NCBI GenBank assembly: GCA_004194705.1
Contig: SADC01001184.1
Span: forward strand, 620,001-684,000
From: Ditylenchus dipsaci
Taxonomy: Eukaryota; Nematoda; Chromadorea; Rhabditida; Anguinidae
Reading direction: 5' to 3'
Length of the DNA stretch: 64,000 bases
Part shown: positions 21,601-34,488 of the stretch, one piece after another
Position numbering within the stretch: position 1 is the stretch's first letter
Layout of the letters: each line of letters starts with the position of its first letter
The notes under the pieces: model-generated
Databases searched by the model: none
The model's input: the letters and a program-made list of their open reading frames with translations, nothing else
What the model was told of the DNA's origin: nothing
Translations under genes and position numbers: made by a program

Positions 21601-21632
21601 GTTTGACGACAGCGAAAGGTGTTGTTAAGTGA
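3639..21632 (+). CDS. sec6: Exocyst complex subunit Sec6 / EXOC3
   Basis: Sec6 is a core subunit of the exocyst, the octamer that tethers secretory vesicles to the plasma membrane. Exon 1 (3639-3764) encodes QQVAAMFQRPSQLEKL and the next coding exon starts at 18226 (AAVEAMLRTGVQSQLEGIRA); the two join in frame as in EXOC3. Later exons: 18435-18587, 18644-18688, 18739-18823, 18883-18912, 18962-19092, 19143-19313, 19360-19495, 19542-19614, 19658-19762, 19817-19883, 19945-20037, 20087-20251, 20330-20559, 20649-20743, 20794-20844, 20895-20973, 21020-21133, 21181-21258, 21292-21377 and from 21441 to the stop. Family landmarks: NLKHIFNVSDTI, LRIIEREER, PPGRPRQWRKQLFEVL, VACFPPEYNIYD, ELVQLLSWIQAYP, TRTWLMGSADL, YPDVHLELLSSII. 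Intron 1 is 14.46 kb of transposons; the other introns are 33-97 nt. One intron begins GC (19314). Apparent one-base deletions occur near 19569, 21181, 21313 and after 21470. Confidence 0.92.
3795..3935. mobile_element. Partial TTAA MITE of the GGACCATGG family
   Basis: The right part, AAGTGTCCCCGCCAATTCAA then GTCGCTGCTCGCAAAAACTA, ends CTCCT before TTAA (3936-3939) and matches the right arm of the complete element at 54519-54701. The central hairpin CGTCTCTCACTAT / ATAGTGAGAGACG is kept. The left end is missing or eroded by the nearby exon. Confidence 0.6.
3985..4250 (-). repeat. tRNA-derived SINE-like repeat, copy 1
   Basis: Shares long stretches with 10480-10980 (CCCGAAATTAGGG; GCTGGAAATG; GATTGCTCGATA; then a B-box-like word). 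On the minus strand GGTTCAATTACCACTAGG resembles an internal Pol III B-box. Lies inside Sec6 intron 1. Confidence 0.5.
4691..4909. mobile_element. CCGTATTT Tc1-like MITE nested in a MULE
   Basis: Starts CCGTATTTCCTCTAATAACT and ends AATTAGAGAAAATACGG, flanked by TA on both sides (4689-4690 and 4910-4911). Confidence 0.8.
5715..5826. repeat. Hairpin repeat, GTCTAAGGTA ends
   Basis: GTCTAAGGTAAGTGAGTGCG at the left pairs with CCCACATACCTTAGAC at the right; inside, CTCAAGCCCC and GGGGCTTGG also pair. About 112 bp, nested in the element at 4461-6115. Confidence 0.6.
6666..6845. mobile_element. CCGTATTT Tc1-like MITE with AGAAGGCC units
   Basis: CCGTATTTATTCTAATAGAA at the left and TTCTATTAGAATAAATACGG at the right form perfect 20-bp inverted ends, with TA on both sides. 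Three copies of a CTATTAGAAGGCCAGT-type unit follow the left end. Confidence 0.85.
6991..7155 (+). repeat. Left terminal iteron array of the autonomous MULE
   Basis: About nine copies of TGCATCAGATTTACTTTTT and close variants, head to tail. Open frames here (runs of phenylalanine, leucine and histidine) are produced by the repeat and are not genes. Confidence 0.85.
7794..10000 (-). CDS. MULE transposase (DDE, SWIM zinc finger)
   Basis: Nine exons read from the minus strand: 9771-10000, 9459-9723, 9144-9401, 8890-9099, 8671-8859, 8351-8624, 8153-8310, 7956-8100 and 7794-7906, giving about 610 residues. The N-terminus has a basic PKRTRRGVK stretch and then a Cys-rich, FLYWCH/FAR1-like DNA-binding region (TYVCKFSRKKGYLCPMKC). 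The DDE core follows: IDSTYKLVWAGFPVQVFG (first Asp), LADGCQAIST (second Asp), LMCWAHVKNR (the CxxH insertion typical of MULEs) and SSNNWLEAMNRTIKQ (Glu). The C-terminus has a SWIM finger, CTC-x8-C-K-H, then VGRPKKARNML, a basic AT-hook-like tail common in animal MULE proteins. One-base deletions are needed near 8922 (just before LADG), near 8624 and near 7967. The start MASFF at 10000 is the first Met in frame. Known MULE biochemistry predicts that it cuts and inserts the parent element. Confidence 0.88.
10023..10190 (-). repeat. Right terminal iteron array of the autonomous MULE
   Basis: Inverted counterpart of the array at 6991-7155: about nine copies of AAAAAGTAAATCTGATGCA and variants. 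It begins just upstream of the transposase start, so it may also hold the promoter. Confidence 0.85.
10205..10440. other. Intron DNA, nothing recognised
   Basis: AT-rich Sec6 intron DNA between the autonomous MULE and the next SINE-like repeat. No repeat structure or coding signal that I can support. Confidence 0.4.
10441..10980 (-). repeat. tRNA-derived SINE-like repeat, copy 2, interrupted
   Basis: Matches 3985-4250 (CCCGAAATTAGGG, GCTGGAAATG, GATTGCTCGATAG, CAGGTTCGATTCCCAGTGG on the minus strand as the B-box region). It is interrupted by the palindromic element at 10508-10790. Confidence 0.55.
10508..10790. mobile_element. Palindromic MULE-like MITE of TAGCCGGC units
   Basis: Inverted arrays of GGCTATTTAGCC and AATAGCCGGC occupy both ends, with termini AGAGTTGTTC and CAACAACCCTA. 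A perfect 9-bp duplication GTATTTTCT flanks it (10499-10507 and 10791-10799), and the flanking SINE-like repeat is continuous across it. The 283-bp element is almost entirely repeat units, with a short AT-rich loop at 10605-10700. Confidence 0.88.
10981..11755. other. Intron DNA, nothing recognised
   Basis: AT-rich sequence of Sec6 intron 1. Short open frames on both strands have no recognisable motif. No repeat structure is obvious apart from the approach to the element beginning at 11756. Confidence 0.4.
11823..12571. mobile_element. MULE-like foldback element, GCCACGAAAAA units
   Basis: Ends GGCATAAACTGATTTGG and CCAAATCAGTATGAGCC are inverted. Flanks ATTAAAAAC (11814-11822) and ATTACAAAC (12572-12580) are a 9-bp duplication with one mismatch. 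Arrays of TGCCACGAAAAAG-type units follow each end. The two arms stay complementary almost to a centre near 12200 (CAACCAAATTTTGCAATATT on the left and its complement on the right), so the element is a near-complete inverted repeat. Confidence 0.82.
12624..15653. mobile_element. MULE-like element, TTCGTCC units, 3.03 kb
   Basis: A perfect 9-bp duplication CTAAGAAAG flanks it (12615-12623 and 15654-15662). Ends begin GGTGCCATGGCATTTCGTCC and finish GGACGAAATGCCATGGCAC. Arrays of 15-17 bp units (TTCGTCCAAAATTCAG / CTGAATTTTGGACGAA) form the terminal repeats at 12637-12712 and 15490-15645. It carries the 2.1-kb palindrome at 13094-15177 and, at 15190-15440, sequence resembling the middle of the neighbouring element (12130-12380). 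No transposase is seen, so it is non-autonomous. Confidence 0.85.
13094..15177. mobile_element. 2.1-kb palindrome flanked by TTAA
   Basis: Ends CACGGGAAACCCTGGTGCGC and GCGCACCAGGGTTTCCCGTG are flanked by TTAA at 13090-13093 and 15178-15181. Arms of about 960 bp stay complementary from the ends to about 14055 and 14205, leaving a loop of about 150 bp. Each arm is itself a diverged tandem pair: the words GTAGAACAGAA, ACCCACAGGTTTTC and TCAAAATGACCGC recur near 13130, 13246, 13308 and again near 13670, 13788, 13846. The layout is A-B-loop-B'-A'. No coding capacity is recognised. Confidence 0.85.
15692..16672. mobile_element. MULE-like element, CGTTTCCCCTCAAAGT units
   Basis: An 8-bp duplication GCATTATT flanks it (15684-15691 and 16673-16680). 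Arrays of CGTTTCCCCTCAAAGT and variants lie at 15710-15800, and their inverted counterparts (ACTTTGAGGGGAAACG) at 16565-16655. The interior holds a tRNA-like fragment (GCACCCAGCTGGATTTGAAC near 15981) and a hairpin at 16019-16333. No transposase. Confidence 0.82.
16019..16333. repeat. Long hairpin nested in a MULE-like element
   Basis: TATCCAAGTGGTCGTCCACTTGGATC at the left (16019-16044, abbreviated here by its ends TATCCAAGTGG and CCACTTGGATC) and ATCCAAGTGGACGACCACTT at the right are inverted. Inside, GAAGATGGTTTGACAGTGG pairs with CCACTGTCAAACCATCTTC. Arms are about 150 bp. Confidence 0.7.
16900..17720 (-). pseudogene. Unrecognised coding-like segments inside a transposon
   Basis: The minus strand from 17720 has a Ser/Thr/Lys-rich open segment (TSKKPAVLPTTLSATSSTSA, then KPKKKGLLPAVCQENVSVVN and FLDRHEDYKYVSTPLVKE) ending at a possible donor at 17461. 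Possible later segments include GYEESGVYKLHRLTSSEKF (17330-17410) and LELNVCSGLKIQAFGGRTGN (near 17160). Frames do not join cleanly. It lies within the outer transposon (11756-17919), so it could be the element's own decayed gene or a captured host fragment. I do not recognise a family. Confidence 0.3.
17920..18225 (+). other. End of Sec6 intron 1, inverted TCGAGGCCTCGA words
   Basis: Remainder of the long intron. It contains paired motifs GATATATCTAGG (17953) and CCTTAGATATAT (18056), and palindromic words around TCGAGGCCTCGAT near 17970 and 18032. This may be a small unclassified hairpin MITE of about 115 bp. It ends with the acceptor before exon 2. Confidence 0.4.
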
Positions 21633-21704
21633 AGAAAAATGAGGTTCTACTCGTTGTATAGATATGAATTGTATTGTAATGGTATCAGAATTCTATGGAA
21701 CAAG

Positions 21705-21710
21705 AATAAA
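21705..21710 (+). terminator. Poly(A) signal of Sec6
   Basis: AATAAA 73 bp after the Sec6 stop codon, followed within 20-40 bp by TG/T-rich sequence, as expected for a cleavage site. The rest of 21633-22026 has no recognisable feature. Confidence 0.55.
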
Positions 21711-22026
21711 GTGTGTTCACGCTGATTTCACTTTTCTTATCTTTCTTTATTTTTTTAGCGAGGGAATATGGAGCTTGTGGGTGTTATGTCATTAGTTGAC
21801 CTAATTCGTCGTCTTGAGAAAATGAATAGAAAGGTTCATGGATTGGTGGTTTATCTCTTTTTGCGAAAAACTTTCACATTTTAGTTTTTAATCAGGGCGA
21901 AAGCTCTGCTAAAAAGAACCAACATACAGAGAAATCATTTGGTTCAATCCAGTCAACGCCACGATCATACTCTTTCGCCTCCTTAAAACTACTTTATTAA
22001 TCAGGAAAATACTTTGCCTTATATAA

Positions 22027-24389
22027 ATGGTGCTTTTTTCAACAACTTTTTTATGCAAACTTTTAATCTTGTCGTGGTCAGTCCTTGTTGCAAATGGACA
22101 AACGGACAGTAAACAAAATGAGCATGAGGTATGAATTTTGTATGAAGTGTAAATAGTTCCATTTTTAACCTTGTAGACTTTTTGTGGAAAATATTCTGAA
22201 TGCCATGCTCGTGCTAGAAAAGAGTTTGAGAAGTGTGTAGGTGGTGCCATGCAAATGGTTATTGCCCGACATCTGAATATGGAGAAACTTTTCACGTCTA
22301 ATGTTACTGCAGAGAATGAAAGATCTCTAGCCGAAAAATGCGAACACGGTGAAGCCTTTTTCTAACAATTGGTATAAATCATGAAATATATAGAAATGGC
22401 TGACAACATCAGCGAGGACATTCGTATTCTGTACGAGCGCATTGACCAATTCACTGCGCGATGCACAAGTGAAGTGAACAAAGGATCCTTTGCTTTAGAT
22501 CAAACACAGGTTTAAAAAAATTATCCAAAAGCATGCTCTAAACTTTGTTGCATCCTGCACACTCAATAATGAAATTAACAATATTTTGTGTTTAGGCTTT
22601 TATCTGCAAAGCAGTACAAGGAGAAATAGAACACAAGCACTGACGGCTTTCAAAGGTGTGAAAGATAAAGCAGAATGCCATCAAATCTATCAATCTGAGT
22701 TGGGAAAGTGTCAATTGACCAGAGATTGTTGTCCCCAGTTTGAGCAATGTCGTGACAAAATTGAGCTTGAGAGTGGCATCAAAAATAAAGAGTATTTACT
22801 CATGCACAACTTTGAGAAGTGCGTTAAGGTAAACCTCTTTTAGAACCACAAAATTATGAATTTAAAAATTGCAGGAAAGCCTGGTCAAAAGCAACAGTGT
22901 CACCTTTACTAAAACTGAGTCGATTGGATCGAAACAGGAATCAAGCATTGCTAAGAATCTCATAAATGGTGAAGGAGTCAGATTTGCTCCGCCGAACCAT
23001 TCTCCCTCTCAAATTAGCATTGATGAGGCAGATTTAGCGACTCCAAGCGGCACCACTGCTTTACCAAAATTTAGTTTTCCAACCCTTCCACCTCCCGACA
23101 AAACTCTGCGAACCCTGGTTGATTTGCTATTTCCTCATTTGCGCCAACAAAACTCATCCTTGACCTCATCTTCTATAAATGCAACACGAGGGTCTAACTT
23201 AGTGGCGGAACGGCGTTTAAGAATCGAGTTGAGAGATAAACTCAAAGAAGCAAAGGCTAAAATGGAGTCTGAGAAGCAGAGATTGGCTGATCTGGTGATA
23301 ATTGAGTAATGTACAACTGTTCAATAAAATATTTCATTTGCAGACAAGCAGCACACAGCCAGAGACAACGACAACCCATGAGCCCGCTACGGCATCTACC
23401 ACAGTTGAAGTTAGTGCCAGCTCTCCGTCACAACTAGATTCCCTAATCGTCAAAACCCAACAAAAAGAGGACGACAAACACTCAAAGACAAAGAAGCGCA
23501 GAAAACATGTTCTAGCCAGCAATTATAAGGTGATCCATAACCTTATTAGGGTGAAATTTAATAAATTGTTCTTCCTGTTCTCAGAAAACAGTGACCAATA
23601 TATTCTGTTCTCAACACTTTGAATGTCAAGAAGTATTCCGTGAATATGTAAAGAGATGCGAAGACAGATACAAGGAGCCTGCTGAGAAACATGGTTGGGA
23701 ATCTTAATTTATTTGACAACAATTTATTTGAATAAATAGGAATCGATGATTACCATTTCCGCAAATTGTTCGAACAGAACTCAAAGGTGGGAATAGAGGC
23801 GGTTAAAAACTACATGTCTCAAATCTATTGATCCAGATACACAGAATCACGTAATAAAAATATTCTAAACAATATCTGAACGTGCTACACCCAACGAAAC
23901 ATTTTTAGTTGGTTACACTGCGAAGTCAAGTTGAGAAACAAACATTGAGTGCACTTTCGCAGATGTAAAGGAAAGCAGGATTGCCGGTAACTTCACAGAT
24001 CAGGAAGTAGCTGAAATGCATACTTTTTTTACTAAAATAAAAATTTTCAGCTACAAAAGTGTGAAAGCATCAAGCTACTCAACTTGCTCTCAACTGTAAT
24101 ACAATCTGAAGAACATGGCCTTCAAAGAGGAGAGAAAAATTACCAAAAGTGTGTATCAAGATCAGAAAAACTACAAGAAAAATGTGAAGAATTGAAAGGA
24201 TGCTGCCCCAACAGCACTGAGTATGTTTAGCTGAGCGCAGCTAATTTTTCGTATTTTAATTTTAGATGTGATCAATACAACGAGAGCAGAGAGGCGAAAA
24301 AGTATTCAGAAATACTGGTGCAGTTGAAGGAAGAGCAGAACTTATGTGAAGCGCGTCATTTGAGAATTAGAAATGGAATAATGACGTAA
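22027..24389 (+). CDS. Secreted cysteine-rich protein A, novel repeat family
   Basis: Eleven exons: 22027-22128, 22177-22348, 22394-22509, 22596-22828, 22875-23294, 23344-23529, 23585-23693, 23740-23786, 23909-24006, 24051-24220 and 24266-24389. The N-terminus is a signal peptide (MVLFSTTFLCKLLILSWSVL then VANGQ). Next comes a cysteine module CGKYSECHARARKEFEKC (C-x5-C-x10-C), then ECHQIYQSELGKCQLTRDCC followed by PQFEQC (C-x10-C-x5-CC-x5-C). A Ser/Thr/Pro-rich, probably disordered middle (22875-23500, ending in basic KTKKRRKH) leads to a second copy of both modules: CSQHFECQEVFREYVKRC and CVSRSEKLQEKCEELKGCC followed by PNSTEC. Two one-base deletions (near 22642 and 23972) must be allowed; with them the coding length is 1779 nt, 592 residues. 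A paralogue starts at 58723. Function unknown; an extracellular or matrix role is only an inference from the signal peptide and paired cysteines. Confidence 0.75.
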
Positions 24390-24432
24390 CCTCAAATCTG
24401 CTAGCTTTAAGCAACTGTAAATGGCTCGCACA

Positions 24433-24438
24433 AATAAA
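24433..24438 (+). terminator. Poly(A) signal of cysteine-rich gene A
   Basis: AATAAA 44 bp after the stop. The p97 gene on the other strand ends at 24667, so the two genes converge with a gap of about 280 bp. Confidence 0.5.
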
Positions 24439-24666
24439 TAAATTTTAATTTCCTAGTGTTACTAAATTATCAAAGAAAAGTTCAATAAAGTTAAATAAAT
24501 AAGGTTTACTCGAAAAGAAAGAAATCATTAGTCAACAAAATAGTGCAAATGTTAAATGTTGTGTTAACACAGAAACAAGTTCTTGAATTGAGTCTAAAAA
24601 GCTTGTAGTTGTCCAGAATTCAGAGAGGTGCACATATTCTTGATTTTACTCGCGTGTTTTAATATT

Positions 24667-29225
<4,559 letters not shown>

Positions 29226-29515
29226 CCTGCTCAAGTTTTAATACAATTATTGGATGCAACACTAAATTAAAAATAGAGTCAAAGTGCTGAAATACAAAAT
29301 GATCGAAGTAAAATCATCAAAAATAAGAACACGACAGCCAAATGCTGGCACAGACCTTCACTAACGTAAAGAAAGCAAAAGAATGAAGACGGACGGACTG
29401 AGTAGTGAAATAATTGTCACCATAAATTTGAATTACGGTATCTTTTGCTGCATGTTCACAAATCAGGGAAGATGTCTCGCAACGAATGCAATTTTTTTTC
29501 ATTCGAATATTTTAA

Positions 29516-30830
29516 CGGCTGTATTGGTTTTCGGCATTATCTTTTTCAAAAAGCGCCAGTTTCAAAAATTTCCGTTTTCGGTTTTTTCCGTTTTCGGTTC
29601 TTTCCGTTTTCGGGTGATAAAAGTTGAACTTTCACCGTTTTGGGACAATTTTTTTGGAGATTTTCGGTTTTCAATAATATTTTTTTGAAAATTTTCTATT
29701 TTCTGAAAAATTAACTTGGAAATTTTCTGTTTTCGTAAAAATTAGTTCGAAAATTTTCTAACATCGGAGATTTCTGTCTTTACTCACTCTTTTCACAATA
29801 ACCTTGCTTATTGCGACCACATACTATACTTCTTTTTTTAGCAATCATATTGCTAACTTTTGTGATTGCTGTCCTGGTTAGTGTTTCAAGTGGCTTAAAC
29901 TGACATCGACTTCCTCTTCACTTTCGGGGACATTTTTGCGCACCTGACAATTTAAAATAATCAGCGTAATAGTGACAGGGTGTTGACAATAACGGGTATA
30001 GATCAAACTAGGTTCAAAATACAGTGTAACTAAGTAAATCAACAAAATCTAATGGCTCATTTATAAACGTTGTCGTTGTCGTCGTCGTTGTCATTGTCAT
30101 TGGAAAAAATGTTTTATAAAGGCACTTTTACGCCAACGACAACGCCAACGCCAACGACGACGACAACGAAAACGACGACCTATTTATAAAAAATCCAACG
30201 ACAACGCCAACGAGAACGAAGATTTTCTTCCAAATCAGACAAATTTTGCATTTTAAGTCAGAATTTCGAGGATTAACTATATTCTCCACACGTTTTCACT
30301 CGAAAGCTCGACTAAAAATGCGAAATTTGTCCAATTTTGAATGAAAAATTTCGTTGTCCTTGGCGTCGTCGTTGTCGTTGGCGTTTTCGTTGGATTTTTA
30401 ATAAATAGGTCGTCGTTGGCGAAAAAAAGGGTTTCATAAAAAAAATATTCCAACGACAACGACGACAACGACGACGACAACGTTTATAAATGAGCCATAA
30501 ACCACACTGATTTTTGCAAAATTCTTAAGGAGATATACATGCGTGAGTATAGGGTCAAAAAGAGATCTATACCGAGATTTTCCAAGCAAACTTTCGCCCA
30601 CACGGATGGATTTTATAACTTATGTTTTTGAAACTTATTTATCTCGAAAGTTCAATTTCTCTGTAAAATTTAAATTCCCAAACTCATCTTACTATAAACG
30701 GAAAACATTCTAAAAAGCTCCGGAAAACGGAAAAACCCGAAAACGGAAAGAACGAAAACGGAAAAAACGAAAACGGAAATTTTTGAAACTGGCGCTTTTT
30801 GAAAAAGATAATGCCGAAAACCAATACAGC
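29516..30830. mobile_element. MULE-like foldback element, TTTCCGTTTTCGG units
   Basis: A perfect 9-bp duplication ATATTTTAA flanks it (29507-29515 and 30831-30839). The ends GCTGTATTGGTTTTCGGCAT and ATGCCGAAAACCAATACAGC are inverted and lead into arrays of TTTCCGTTTTCGG units (29567-29625, inverted at 30735-30785). Total length is 1315 bp, including a nested Harbinger-like MITE (30053-30497). It starts about 290 bp upstream of the p97 start codon, so it may lie next to or within the p97 promoter. Confidence 0.85.
30053..30497. mobile_element. Harbinger-like MITE, GACGACAACG units, copy 1
   Basis: Inverted ends TGGCTCATTTATAAACGTTG and CAACGTTTATAAATGAGCCA, flanked by TAA (30050-30052 and 30498-30500). 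Arrays of GTCGTTGTCGTCGTTG and the inverted form fill the arms. A 3-bp TWA duplication fits the PIF/Harbinger superfamily. Confidence 0.85.
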
Positions 30831-31016
30831 ATATTTTAATGACTACATCATCAGTATCTAAAACTGAAGGTCAAATTTGGCCTCAAAAGTTATCTGACAG
30901 CTAGCCCAGCTTTCTAAAATTACCTGTAACTTTGAAGATATATATATTTTTGTTTTATTTAGCAATAAATATTGATTTCAAGGGATCGAGAAAAAAATTC
31001 AGATTCGTTTTTCTTA

Positions 31017-31427
31017 TGGCTCATTTATAAACGTTGTCGTTGTCGTTGGAATATTTTTTTATAAAACCTTTTTTTTCGCCAACGACGACGACAACGACCA
31101 CCTATTTATAAAAAGTCCAACGACAACGCCAGCGACAACGACGACGCCAATGACAACGAAATTTTTCATTCAAAATTGGACGAATTTCGCATTTGTAGTC
31201 GAGATTTCGAGGGAAAACGTGTGGAGAATATAGTTAATCCTCGAAATTCTGACTAAAAATGCAAAATTTGTCCAATTTGAAATAAAAATGCCGTTGTCCT
31301 AGGTGTCGTCGTTGTCGTTGGATTTTTTATAAATAGGTCGTCGTTGTCGTCGTCGTTGGCGTAAAAGTGTCTTTATAAAACATTTTTTCCAACGACAACG
31401 ACGACGACAACGGTTATAAATGAGCCA
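31017..31427. mobile_element. Harbinger-like MITE, GACGACAACG units, copy 2
   Basis: Second copy of the element at 30053, flanked by TTA (31014-31016 and 31428-31430), with the same ends and hexamer/nonamer arrays. Confidence 0.85.
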
Positions 31428-32028
31428 TTATGAAAAACTGTCTAAAAATCGATTAGAGTCGGCAATTTTAAGAAACTCAGCAATTTTGAGGAGAGATATC
31501 GCATCTAAAATTACAAATCGCATTATATTTTTGCATTTTTGTTAAGTTTTCATACCGTATTCTCTGCAATAAGCCCCCTTTCTGTTATAAGCCTCCTCTA
31601 TAAACTAACCTCCCACCCACTAAGAGCAAAGGGAGATGCTGTTACAAAATAGAAGCCCCAGCTAGTTTTAGTTAGCACTTAGGTGTCCGTCATGACAACT
31701 GCTCATAACAAGCATCGAGTTGCGCGTAATAGTCAGAAGTAATAGGTACAATTTTGATACCTAGACTAGGAAGAATATCAACTGACAAACGACTGCCTCA
31801 AGCGTATGATATGATCATATCCATTTAAAAAGCGTCTTTTAGGCCTCAAACACAATGAGGAGGCTGTTTGCGGATGCTAAATCAGATTTGTCGCACGGAA
31901 ATGGCCATAACTTCTTTTTTCAAGTTTTCAAAAATTATTCTGTTATTACCATGTTGTAGCTAAGATTCAGGGCTACTAGATTAGCATTTTATAAACTAGA
32001 TCTCTTTTGAAAAATCGAGATAAAAATG

Positions 32029-32088
32029 TAAGACTCCGCCCAAGACTCGTGACTCAAATTCTGGTCAGGAGTCTTGGGCGGAGTCTTA
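32029..32088. repeat. Hairpin TAAGACTCCGCCCAAGACTC
   Basis: The left arm AAGACTCCGCCCAAGACTC pairs with GAGTCTTGGGCGGAGTCTT. A diverged copy lies at 32806-32863 (AGACTCCGCCCAAGCATCC / AGGATTCTTAGGCGGAGTCT). Confidence 0.75.
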
Positions 32089-32439
32089 AAACTGGGTTAG
32101 CTAACCTTTTATTTAGCATCCGCAAACAGACTCCTGATTAGTGTGGGTTGCCTTAGTGTGGGATTCCCTCGCAAATATACTTTTGTTCGCTATTATTTTG
32201 GCAATTGTTGAGATTAAAGAACAGAAGCGCCCTCTCTAAGCAGATTTGTTGGCGACTGGGATTTACATCACCAGGGTATCCCTTAGGGCGGGTGACTTAC
32301 GGGGATCAACTGGTTGATGTAAAACTGGGTTAGCTACCTTTTTCATTTTGGGCACCGAAAAGGTAGAATTCAGAAACAATCGATAAGGTTAAAAAAATTC
32401 GGCGCTAGTATACAATACCCCCTCCCAAAATCCGACCTT

Positions 32440-32610
32440 TTAAAATTGCTGTAATTACCCTTGCAAACAACAAGTTTAGGCTTAGCCCTTAGGCTTTGGG
32501 GTAGGCCAGCGTACGTAAGTTGTGACTAATAAAGAGTTTACGCATATTTTCCGGAGTCTGGGACATAAATTTGGGTAGTCTTTACTTAAGTTTTAGAAGG
32601 AAAAATTGGG
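32440..32610 (+). repeat. Dispersed repeat shared with 51000-51140
   Basis: Both places share ACCCTTGCAAACAACAAGTT, GTGACTAATAAAGAGTTTAC and GACATAAATTTGGGTA, and each is followed by a poly-G tract. The longer form at 32440 has a small internal duplication. Family unknown. Confidence 0.75.
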
Positions 32611-33029
32611 GGGTGGGGGGGGTTGTGGTTGTATTCTATACTAGGATCAAAAATTCTAATAATTCCCTCAGAAATGACCATAACTTTTTTTTTAAATTTC
32701 ACAAAAATTATTCTTTTTGGTGCCATCTTGTAGCTAAGATTCAGGGCTACCAGATGAGCTATTGATAAAGTAGATGCTGTTGGAAAAATTAAGTTAAAAA
32801 AGAAAGACTCCGCCCAAGCATCCGCACTCGAATTCGAGTTAGGATTCTTAGGCGGAGTCTTAAAATTTTATCTGAGTTTTTGAAGCAATTTTTACTCAGT
32901 CAATAGCTCATTTATGATGATGTGAGAAGCTACATAAGCAACTGAAAATTAAAAAAACCACACCAACTCAATAATTTTGGGAAAACAGTTAAAAAAGCGA
33001 GGATTCTGTTTCGCATTCTTAGTGAGTAC

Positions 33030-33291
33030 CGTATTTACTGTATTAAGTCCCCATGGGGAGTTATTTTTCAACCTCTAAAAAATCGAAAAATTTTGAGGTC
33101 GACTTTGAGATTTTTGGGTGCTCAACCAAAATCTGAAAAGTGTAATCAGGTAAACTCACGGCAACTAAGAAAACGCATAAAACACATTTGCGAAATGTTC
33201 GCTCTAGGCTGAGATATAAGGTCCGTAGGGTGGGGACTTATTAGAGGGTGGGGAGTTATTAGAGGGTGGGGAGTTAATACAGTAAATACGG
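33030..33291. mobile_element. CCGTATTT Tc1-like MITE, 262 bp
   Basis: Ends CCGTATTTACTGTATTAA and TTAATACAGTAAATACGG are perfect inverted repeats flanked by TA (33028-33029 and 33292-33293). The right side has a triplication of TTATTAGAGGGTGGGGAG. Confidence 0.88.
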
Positions 33292-33293
33292 TA

Positions 33294-34479
33294 GTCTGTT
33301 TTAGCACCCGCAAACAGACTCCTCATTGTGAATGCGCCTTTAGAAAACTTGAGTCTAAATCTTGAACTTGACTTATGAAAACACTGGTTGAATCTGAATT
33401 TTCAAAAACATTCCACGTAAAATTTTAGCTACGGAAAAATTGGATCGTAAAATAGCTAAGGGGCAAATTCACAGCTGTAGTGTAAAATGTACGTGGCTCA
33501 AAACACCTTTGTTATATTTATGTCGACAATTTGGGCGAGAATCTTATATGGTCGAGCAAGAAACGAGAAAGTCAAAATCGTCGAGATGAGAAAAGACTCG
33601 GAGAGAAGACTCGTTTCGATTCCCGGGAATATTGTCGTAAGTGTGCCACCTGCGAATTTAAATATAACAAAAGGGTTAAACAACTTTAGCAACTAAGTCT
33701 TTTTGTAATGCAAACAAGTTTTTCTGCCGTTTTTCACCGAGAAAATGAGAATTGAGACAAAAAATATTGGAAAAGCAAAAAAATTTCGAACAATGAGGAT
33801 GATGGTTGTGGTATCATGGGTTATCAGTTAAAAATTCAGTTTATTTTTTGGCGAGAATTCAATTTTTTTAAAAGGAACAAGAGCTGTATTGGGAGGGGGA
33901 TAAGATGAAAGGTGCAAAAATATCGCATCTATATATTGCAAAAACGCAAATCGTCATCACTACTGTTTAGCACACGTGTCATAAAATAGAAATTTTATGT
34001 TTTTCTAAACAAGTTTTCATTTTTATTTTGGTCATCCATTTATTGATTGCTTTGAATTCTTCTTCATTTCCTACTGCTTAGTAACTATAGATCTTAGTAA
34101 CCATAGAAAAAGTCATAATGACACGTTGACACACTTACTTTCACAGAAATAGTAGGAGCAATTGCTTTCTCTACTTTTGTTCTTCCAGAATGTTCTTTCC
34201 CATGCAGAGATGACGAGCACTTGCCTCCACCCCCCCCCCCCTTAATATAATCATGGAAGAGGCGAACCAACCCAACTGCTATTACTGCTGCTACTATTAC
34301 TGCTATACTATATCAATCGGAAGCTACAACTGCTAGCTATTAATAGCAATAACAATAGTGGGTATATGCATGCATAGGTGATCCCCCCAAACGATTATAC
34401 TCTAAATAAACTTTTTATCTATTATTAAGTGCTCTTTCTCTTTTTTAATACAGAGTAGGGTTGAACACCGGATGAGCTC
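33294..34479. other. Non-coding, no clear feature
   Basis: AT-rich, with a CACCCGCAAACAGACTCCTC word near 33306 (also near 31860 and 32110) and a 14-base poly-C tract near 34230. Open frames at 33487-33696 lie on both strands and have no motif. Confidence 0.4.
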
Positions 34480-34488
34480 ATTTTTAAT

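Larger units (their letters stand above)
31431..33029. other. Repeat-rich non-coding DNA
   Basis: Contains one end of a CCGTATTCTCTGCAATAAG MITE (31556), two related hairpins (32029-32088 and 32806-32863), paired words GCTAAGATTCAGGGCTAC near 31964 and 32732, and a repeat (32440-32610) also found at 51000-51140. No gene is seen. Confidence 0.5.
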
